Origin: Glebionis coronaria | Lineage: Eukaryota; Streptophyta; Magnoliopsida; Asterales; Asteraceae | DNA length: 64,000 bases | Reading direction: 5' to 3' | Assembly (NCBI GenBank): GCA_025667525.1 | Contig: CM046882.1 | Span: forward strand, 548,898,630-548,962,629 | Part shown: one piece after another, positions 56,817 to 64,000 of the stretch | How positions within the stretch are numbered: position 1 is the first letter of the stretch | Layout of the letters: the number at the start of each line of letters is the position of its first letter | Translations under genes and position numbers: made by a program | Notes under the pieces: model-generated | What the model was told of the DNA's origin: nothing | Databases searched by the model: none | What the model saw: only the letters and a program-made list of their open reading frames with translations

Positions 56817-57193
56817 GAGATTGCTTATTGAAAACAGATTATTCATTTTGAAAATGAATAATCAAATAATCATCATTTTGAAAACGTCATTCTAGAAAAT
56901 AGTGTGTGGATTTGATTATCCTGTTTGAAATCGCAATAATCAGATAATTAGTTTTTGAGTGTTGGCAAATTTGATTATTTGATTTTTTGATAAGTAAAAT
57001 GATTAAAATAAACTCATTTTAGCTTTTCTTCATTTTGAAAATAAAATAAGTAACTCCCAACTTATTTTTTCAAAACTCCATTTTGGAGCTTCAAAACGCA
57101 AATAATCATTTTTCTCCATTTACTATTCAAACACTCATTTTACCTTATTTCCATTTTCAAAATGAAATAAGTAGATAATCTAGTTGCAAACTG
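56817..57193. mobile_element. Probable Tourist-like MITE
   Basis: TTA precedes GAGGGTGTTTGAGATTGC on the left and follows GTTGCAAACTG on the right. ATTTTGAAAATG-type sequence occurs inverted inside both ends, and the internal sequence is built of AATAATCA and ATTTTGAAAA repeats. The TIR match is weak beyond GTTTG, and the right end coincides with a possible Copia LTR start, so limits are uncertain. Confidence 0.4.
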
Positions 57194-57560
57194 TTAAATT
57201 TAAATGACCTAATCAGATACCACAATGAACACTCAGGGACTTATTGTGTTTACTTTCATTGTTTCAGTTAGCCCTTGGACATTGGATGATACCAGCTGCT
57301 AACTTGGAGGACTATTGTTGCCTACTGCTTGAAGTCACTCAAGCCCATGATACAAACATGAGCCTAAGCCCATCAATCTCACAACGGCTCACTTGTCTTA
57401 GTTATAACCTAGACTCTACTTCATTTGTTGTTATCTGGGTTATTCATGTGTGTTTTTCTAGGGTTTACTCTCTCTTTCAAACATGTAACCTATATCGTGT
57501 CTTTGTTATTTAATCTTTGTAAAACTATTATCAATTAGATAATAGGGTCACACCAGTGTA

Positions 57561-57660
57561 GCTGTGGTGATCTTCTTTTCTTGTTTTCAAGTTTAATCTC
57601 TTTATTAATAGCCGTGGTGATCTTCTTTTCTTGTTTTCAAGTTTAATCTCTTTATTAATA
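57561..57660 (+). repeat. 50-bp tandem duplication in the Copia 5' LTR
   Basis: The units 57561-57610 and 57611-57660 (GYYGTGGTGATCTTC...TTATTAATA) differ at a single position. Confidence 0.9.
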
Positions 57661-57720
57661 TAAGGTTTTGATTCTAGGTTATTTATATTTTTAATATTCA
57701 TTTAATCATGGTTTTCTTCA

Positions 57721-57733
57721 TGGTATCAGAGAC
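57721..57733 (+). other. Primer binding site (Met-tRNA) of the plus-strand Copia
   Basis: TGGTATCAGAGAC directly follows the LTR end TTCTTCA. Confidence 0.85.
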
Positions 57734-58365
57734 TGGTTGCTCTGAGATCATTTAAACTTTTTTAGGGTTTCAAAATTTTTGGGGGTTTTGAAATTAATAT
57801 GTTTTTTTGGATAGATCTGCTATTAAAATAGCTAGATCTGTAATCGTTTTGCTTAATTTCTTCATAATCGGTGAAAAAATATTTTTAGGGTTTCAAATTT
57901 TTTTTGAGTGTTTTGATATCTTTTATGTTTTAACCTTGTTTTTGGTGCAGGGAAGTTGATTATTGGATCTATTGCTTAGATCCATTGGTGTTTTTGCCTT
58001 TCCCAAATTTACAAAATTAGGGTTTGGTAAGGAGGTTCTGTTTCTTCCTAGACTAAGTGAATCTAGGAGAGACAGTACGATTGTGCTTTTTGGTTGCATG
58101 CGCTGTAACACCTCTTATCCCTTTTATACTTTTTTTGTTGATTATCTGCTTACTTGCTTACTTATACATGATCTTGGTTGATTGTTGTTATTATTATACT
58201 CTATCTTACTGGTTTTTTGTTGGGTATTGTTTATTCTTGACTGGTTTTCTTGTCTGGACCCTTAATCTTTGTCTTGCCCTTGACCTACCACCCTTGAGTG
58301 GTTTGGAAGCCTGGGAACTTTGTTGTCTCTGATTAAGTTCTTTTGTTAGGTTGTGATTTATATTT
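57734..58365 (+). other. Copia leader sequence
   Basis: About 0.6 kb between the primer site and gag with no coding signal; it probably carries the packaging region. Unusually long for a Copia leader. Confidence 0.5.
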
Positions 58366-58377
58366 GTGTTGCTCACC

Positions 58378-59526
58378 ATGACTAGTTTACACGGTGACAC
58401 GAATACTGAACAAGGTGAGCATGTTGGGGATGAACCTGTGGGTGAAACTATCACCTTGATTAGTAAACTTGACATTAGTGACCCTTTGCACCTTCACCCA
58501 AATGACTCTACCACCTTAACTGTGGTTTCTGTTAAAATCAAAGTCACTGAAAATTATCAAGTTTGGTCTAATGCTATGTTACTTGCTTTAAAAGGGAAAA
58601 ATAAAATTGGTTTTATAAATGGTTCTTGTAGAAGATCCTTAACTAATGATGTTTTGGGTAAACAATAGGACAGAGTCAATGCTGTGGTGTTAGGTTGGAT
58701 TCTTAATTCTATATCTGATGAATTGTTTCTTGGTTAAATATTCTCTAAAAAGGCAGAACATGTTTGGAATAATTTGAGAGAAACTTATCATAAGGTTGAC
58801 GGGTCTGTGATATTTAATCTTCATCATAAGATTAACACTTTGAAGCAAAATGGCTCTAATTTGTCTGATTATTATCATGGTTTGAATGCTTTTTGGAAAC
58901 AGTATGATGCTCTAGTTGAACTTCCTAATTGTGTTTGTACTGCTACTAATGAATTTAAGAATCATAACAAGCTGTTGAAATTAATGCAATTTTTAATGAG
59001 ACTTGATGACTCTTATATGACCATTAGAAGCTCTATTCTCTCTAGAGAAGTTTTACCATATGTTAAAGGTGCTTATGCTATCCTTTCTAGTGAGGAGTCT
59101 CACAGAGTTGCATCTAGAAATTTTTCTGGTTCCACTCAGAGGACTCAGACATCTGCTTTTCTTTATAATGGGCCTACCAGAAATGAGTTTCAAAGAAACC
59201 AGAGTTTCAACTCTGGTGCCTTTAGACCTAACAATAGTAATCCTAGACCTAATGTTCCTACCAGACCTAACAATTACAAACCTAATAGGAATACTCAGGT
59301 GACTTGTGAAAATTGTGGGTATATTGGGCATACTATTGATAGGTGTTTCAAACTTATTGGATTTCCAAGTGATTTTGGAAAAAAGAAACCTGGAAAAATC
59401 TTTAAAGGAAAAAATGTTTCTAACAACTCTGTGGGTACTAACTCAAACTCTATGTTTTTTGATGAGCAACTTACCACTTTACTCTCTCTTATCAAAGAAA
59501 AGACTAGTTCTGAAAAGGGTGTGTAG
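58378..59526 (+). pseudogene. Copia gag with zinc knuckle, two in-frame stops
   Basis: ATG 58378 opens MTSLHGDTNTEQGEH. The gag core starts KVTENYQVWSNAMLLAL and has VIFNLHHKINTLKQNGSN and LKLMQFLMRLDDSY. CENCGYIGHTIDRCFKLIG (59305-59361) is a CX2CX4HX4C knuckle, followed by a basic tail. The frame is continuous except for TAG at 58666 and TAA at about 58735. Confidence 0.85.
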
Positions 59527-61649
59527 GCCAATATGGCAGGTACTTACCTTAATACTAGTAAAGTTTTCAATGATAATTTTGAGAAATTTTTTTGTTCTAA
59601 TATTCACTCTAAAATAACTCAACATGGGAAAGTTATTGACTCAGGGCTAACCAACACATGACCAACAATGAAATATAATTAGATTATGTCTTTGACACAT
59701 CTCATTTAAAAATTAAAGTTGCTCAAAGCTTTCATATCTAAAATTGGGAATCTTAAGCTGGGAAATGGTCTTATTTTGTTTGATGTGTTGGTTATTCCTG
59801 AGTATTGTGTCACCTTGATCTCTGTTCATAAACTTGCTAAGGATAACAAAATCTTTGTTGTGTTTGATGAGAATAAATGTTTATTTTTGAACAAGGATTT
59901 GAATCTGAGAAACATTCTAGGGATTGGTAATCAGTGTGGTGGTTTATACTACTTAGATATTAAAGGTATTAAGTGCAATGTGAATCAAACTATTATTGTC
60001 TGTCTTTCTTACTATGACTGGCATTGTAGGCTTGGTCACCCTGCTGACCCAGCCCTAGATGTCTTAAAAGGTTCTTTAAACATAAATAAAAATGATAAAT
60101 ATGATTATTGTGAAGTTTGTCAAAGAGCCAAGCAGACCAAAAAATCTTTTCCTCTAAGTGATCATACTACTAAATCTTTGGGGATATTGTTCATCTTGAT
60201 TTGTGGGGACCTTATAAGGTGACCAGTCATACTAGCCATAGATATTTTTTAACCATTGTTGATGACCATATAGAGCTGTATGGGTATATCTCATTAAGTA
60301 TAAAGATGAAGTTGTCACTTTTGTTGAAATATTTTATAACTTGATTCAAAATTAGTTTAAAAAGAATATTAAGATCTTTAGAAGTGACAATGTGACTGAG
60401 TTTGTTAATCAAACCTTTAATAAGTTTTGTAACAAAAAAGGCATACTTCATCAAACTTCTTGTGCATATACTCTTCAGCAAAATGGGTGGCTGAAAGGAA
60501 ACATAGACACCTATTAAATGTGGCTAGGTGTCTTATGTTCCAGGGGGAATTCCTTTGATGTATTGGTCTGAATGCATTCTAACTGCTACTTTTCTTATTA
60601 ATAGATTACCCTCCTTTGTTTTAAATGGAAAATCCCCTTATGAAATGATTTATAATACTTGTTCAAATCTCTCTCTTATCAGAATGTTTGGCTGTTTATG
60701 TTTTGCTACTATTTTGAATAGTCATGATAAACTGTCTAATAGATCTGAAAAATGTGTTATGATGGGTTATTCTAATTCTCAAAAGGGCTACATGCTTTTC
60801 AGTCTTGATAGAAATCAATTTTTTTTGTCTCTAGAGATGTTAGTTTCTTTGAGTCAATTGTTCCTTTTAAGGACTCTCTCTCTAAAAACAAGCATGATGA
60901 GTCTAATGTTCCTAGTGTTAATCAAGATAAAAATTTGTTAAACTTTTTTGATTTAGATAACCCTGAGCTACCTAATGATGATGAGAGAGTAAAAATTAGT
61001 CAGAATAGTGATCATGAGTCACACAGTGATGGTAGCCACTCTCCCAACCAAGGAATAATGTGGACACTATTGATTCCCCAAATATTGGGGATGATGCTCA
61101 AAACAGTGATGACATTAATGCTGGGTTGGAAGAGGAGGCAGCTACACCTTATGATACAAATGAGTCTGAAGGTCACTTGGATCAAAATCTAAGTACTTCT
61201 GCTCAGGGGAATCAAAACCTTAATCAAGTTCTTAGAAGGTCTACTAGGCCTTCTGTTTAGAATTATAATCATTTTGTTGTTAACTCTAAAGTTAAGTATG
61301 GTCTTGAAAAGTTTGTTGGTTATTCTAAACTTAATCATAAAAATTTCTGTTTTGTCACCCAACTTAACAAAAATTGTGAGCCAAAAAGTTTTTTTTAAAC
61401 TTCTCAAAACTCTTATTGGCTTGATGCTATGAATGCTGAACTTGCAGCCCTTCTTGAGAATGACACTTGGGAAATTGTTGAACTTCCTAAAGGTAGAAAG
61501 GCCTTAGGTTGTAAATGGATTTGGAAGTTAAAATCTAGATTTAGTGGGGAGATAGAGAGATATAAAACTAGGGTTGTTGTACAGGGGTTTGGTCAAAAGG
61601 AAAGTATAGATTGTGAGGAGACCTTTGCCCCTGTTGTTAAGATGGTGAC
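59527..61649 (+). pseudogene. Copia pol remnant: protease scrap, integrase, N-terminal RT
   Basis: A degenerate protease core reads KVIDSGLTNT (59628-59657). GAG-pre-integrase and the integrase zinc region follow: LVIPEYCVTLISVHKLAKDN, HCRLGHPADPALDVL and YCEVCQRAKQTKKSF. The integrase core (60200-60500) is broken by frameshifts. MSYVPGGIPLMYWSECIL and NGKSPYEMIYNTCSNLSLIR belong to its C-terminal part. RT starts MNAELAALLENDTWEIVELP and KWIWKLKSRFSGEIERYKTR and ends at ETFAPVVKM. All catalytic RT motifs are missing. Confidence 0.82.
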
Positions 61650-63720
61650 TGATATTGAGTATTTGAAAGTTCGTTTATTCTCGACTCAAGAAAAATTGAA
61701 AGGCATACTAATATCGAGCTTTAAATTGTTTTTGGTTGTTAAAGGTTATTTGGATCCTATGTCTAATTCAAACAATCACGTAGAAAAATGAAAATATTAA
61801 AGCTACGTATCCGTAAAATAAAGTGCAAGTACCAATTAATATTCACAAAGTACAAGAATTTAATGCATGAAAAGTAAAATGCTTGAAATGTAAACTAAAT
61901 GAAAGTATAAGGACTAAAAGTGTAAAATCAGAAACAATAGGGACCAAATATGTAAAATGTAACAAACTTGTAAACAAACTTAACAAATTGTAAAACTATC
62001 TAACTGAAATTGTAAGGACTATATTATGCAAACCCTAAAAAGTTGGAAGATTAGCACTGAATACAAAGTTTATTAAAAAACAAGGACCAAATTACAAATA
62101 ACAGTAGAACTTTTCACAAAACGGGTTTAGTGTCTCGAATAAGCTGGTTATAGCTTATTATTCTACGAAAATCAAAATGGTTTTCACTAAAATGCTTAGA
62201 ATTGAAAATTAGTTAGGCTGATAAAAGGAATTTGCTTAAAAGCTTGTAAAACTATAAATAGCTTATTTTAATAAGCCAATAATAAGCTCAAATGAAATCT
62301 AGTCAACCACAAAACGATTTTATTGCACAAACTGATTAATCAAGCTCCAAAAGCTTGAAATGTCTTTTGGTTTTGAAAATGGTCAACTGAATAAGCTGGA
62401 ATCTATAATAAGCCAAAAACAGCTTATTTGACCAAAAACTCAAAAAGCTCAAAATCTCAGGAATTGTTTATGACATGTTTTTAAGTTGATTTATGAAAGA
62501 AAATTGGAACATTTATGAAGTAAATTTAGAGATCTAGCAAAACAGTAAGAAGTTTATCACAGAAACTTGAGTTTGGTCAAGTGCTTATTAATAAGCCAAG
62601 AACTCTTTCAAAACTTGATACTGTATGATTTCCAATTAAACACTGATAGACTAGATGTTAAGCCACAATTGGAAACAAATTTCAGCTAAATTCATCCAGT
62701 AACAAAGAAATGCCAAGGATTCAAAGTAAGCTAGTTTACTGATGAACTTGTTAAAAATCTTGACCCAATGTTTTACACTACCATTTGCCTGTTTGACTTT
62801 GCTTTTGACTATAAAATTGAACCAAAATGCTTTCACTATATTACTAAGTGTAAATGAACACTCCTTAACTAGTTTTATCAACTGAATAACCGAAATGTTT
62901 TGATTTAAACACCACTTTAAAACTTGTTAATGAACTTTTTCAAATACTTTTTAAGCACAAGTGCATTACTGATTTAGGTACTTATTAGGACTTATTCTAC
63001 TAATGAAATGAAATGGTTTTGAATGAAAATCAAGCTTGTTAACTGACTAAACAACAAAGTGAGTACTAATGAGCATTTACTGATGAAAAACCAAATGAAA
63101 TTAAGTAAAACTGGATGAAAGCTTTAAATCTACAAGTAAGCTATCAAACTATCACAATCAAGCTACAATTAAGCTAAACACACATTCAGTTTAACAAATA
63201 AGTTGTACACTAAGAATTAAGCATGCATTGACATTTTAATGGAACAAGAATGAGAAATTTAGAACTTTTTAGCTTGAAGCCACCACTGAAGGAGTAGAGA
63301 GGCGTTGAGCCTTCTAACAAACACTAAACCACCAATTATCAACCACCAAGTACCATCATCATCACCATGATCGGCTACAATCAAACACCCTGCTACAAGT
63401 GCTTCAATATGAACTTAATATGAACTGCAACTGATTCTGAACTGAATACAAGACTTCACAACATCAGAAAGCTTCCATTGATCATGGAAGATCAACAGAA
63501 ACAACACAGTTTTAACAGGATTGAAGTAATGAAGTAAGGATAACGAGATTGAGCGAACTGAATTTTTGAATTTTATTTATGGAGGGAAAGTTGGTTACAA
63601 GTAGTTTCTAACTAATTAACTGACTCTTAGGTGTTTGTCAAGCACCTAAGAGTAGTTACTAACTGAATTAAATGAACTAGAAATTGAGGGAAAAGTAAAG
63701 TGTGTGTTTTTCACACCTAC
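61650..63720 (-). repeat. LTR-like AT-rich block related to the young LARD-type LTR
   Basis: It begins (plus strand) TGATATTGAG...TTGAAAGTTCGTTT, close to the start of the LTR at 7018, and near 63700 has GTTTTTCACACCTACA, close to the other LTR end. Many AATAAGC/GCTTATT motifs recur (62130-62610), as in the LARD LTR. There is no ORF. No polypurine tract or target duplication is found at 63720, and a TATA-like sequence lies beyond it (about 63753), so the true end may be outside the window. Confidence 0.5.
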
Positions 63721-64000
63721 AATCTACAAATGCAAATGAGCTATACATGTCCTATTTATAGAGTTGAAGTGAGAGTTAGTTAGAGTAATGACAAGCTGCC
63801 AGGTGGATTAATTTGCTCAATTGTGATTTCGTGTTCATACTCTAATTTGGGCACTTTTGATTAAGTAGATTTCAGGCTAATTGGTTTGTTGCATTGAATT
63901 CCTTGCTTGATTCTGAGTCTTTTTCATGTTTATAAATTTGCTTGAAATACATTGTAGCAGATTCACGATCCTGGGTTTGAGTTTGTTTGAAGTTGACACG
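63721..64000. other. Continuation of AT-rich sequence, nothing further recognised
   Basis: May be the rest of the same LTR-like repeat. Confidence 0.35.

Larger units (their letters stand above)
57192..61649 (+). mobile_element. Copia retrotransposon, plus strand, 3' truncated
   Basis: A primer site TGGTATCAGAGAC at 57721 immediately follows TTCTTCA, marking the 5' LTR end at 57720. The LTR start is uncertain (TGTTAAA at 57192 is the best candidate). Downstream are leader, gag, protease remnant, integrase and the first part of RT. The reading breaks in RT after FAPVVKM at about 61645, where unrelated sequence begins. RNase H and the 3' LTR are absent. Confidence 0.75.

Noticed and set aside
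61650..63720. A solo LTR with exact TG...CA ends
   Set aside because: The ends can be read as TG/CA on the minus strand, but no flanking 5-bp duplication was found and a TATA-like sequence lies outside the right end, so the boundary is not safe.
1..64000. CRISPR array, bacterial operon or organellar DNA
   Set aside because: No spacer-repeat array or prokaryotic gene arrangement exists; spliced plant genes and nuclear transposons dominate.

Overview
The window is nuclear DNA of a flowering plant: AT-rich, with GT-AG introns and two intron-rich genes embedded in nested plant transposable elements. The repertoire (SIRE-type Copia, chromodomain Gypsy, Athila-like LTRs, PIF/Harbinger ORF1, Helitron, hAT and Stowaway MITEs) fits a eudicot. 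An Asteraceae host is my guess from the flavour of the repeats and introns, and it is not proven.

Layout. 1-5700: gene-free DNA with a Helitron 3' terminus (about 404), a PIF-like MITE (731-1274), an hAT MITE with a perfect 8-bp target duplication (1913-2140), a possible tRNA-derived SINE (about 2970-3070) and a PIF/Harbinger derivative with TAA duplications and a broken ORF1 (3714-5685). 5788-18197: a three-level nest. A long-TIR fold-back element is split by a minus-strand Copia with 140-bp LTRs (6255-17961), whose RT/RNase H region is split by a very young 7-kb element with two 1,587-bp LTRs (7018-14003). That element has no pol and encodes only a Cys-rich/acidic protein. 18469-19697: a second TAA-flanked Harbinger-like element. 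20119-35537: an old minus-strand SIRE/Maximus-type Copia with a second, internally deleted copy of the same family (22568-28790) inserted in its 3' region. 35964-about 37250: the 3' end of an L1-type LINE. 37333-42584: a decayed chromodomain Gypsy with a perfect GTATC duplication. 42707-42953: a Stowaway MITE.

Genes. 43782-48059 (+) is an intact 8-exon YTH-domain m6A reader of the ECT/YTHDF family (605 aa as modelled). 48806-55098 (-) is an intact 15-exon soluble starch synthase (613 aa as modelled) of the KVGG (SS3/4/5/6) group. They are convergent, with about 750 bp between their stop codons. Introns of both carry small transposons: a duplicated MITE in ECT intron 1 and a 448-bp Helitron in starch-synthase intron 1.

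56097-64000: an hAT-like MITE full of GGTACCG motifs, a Tourist-like MITE, a plus-strand Copia truncated in RT (5' LTR and Met-tRNA primer site at 57721), and an AT-rich LTR-like block running off the window.

The strongest unexplained signal is a 64-66 bp dyad module of four GCGGTTCC-type octamers at fixed offsets 0/20/38/58. It occurs seven times within the two SIRE elements: in all four LTRs, in both 3' non-coding regions and inside a gag coding region. A second is a run of ten TCGGAAT heptamers every 24-27 bp in the LTR of the young element.
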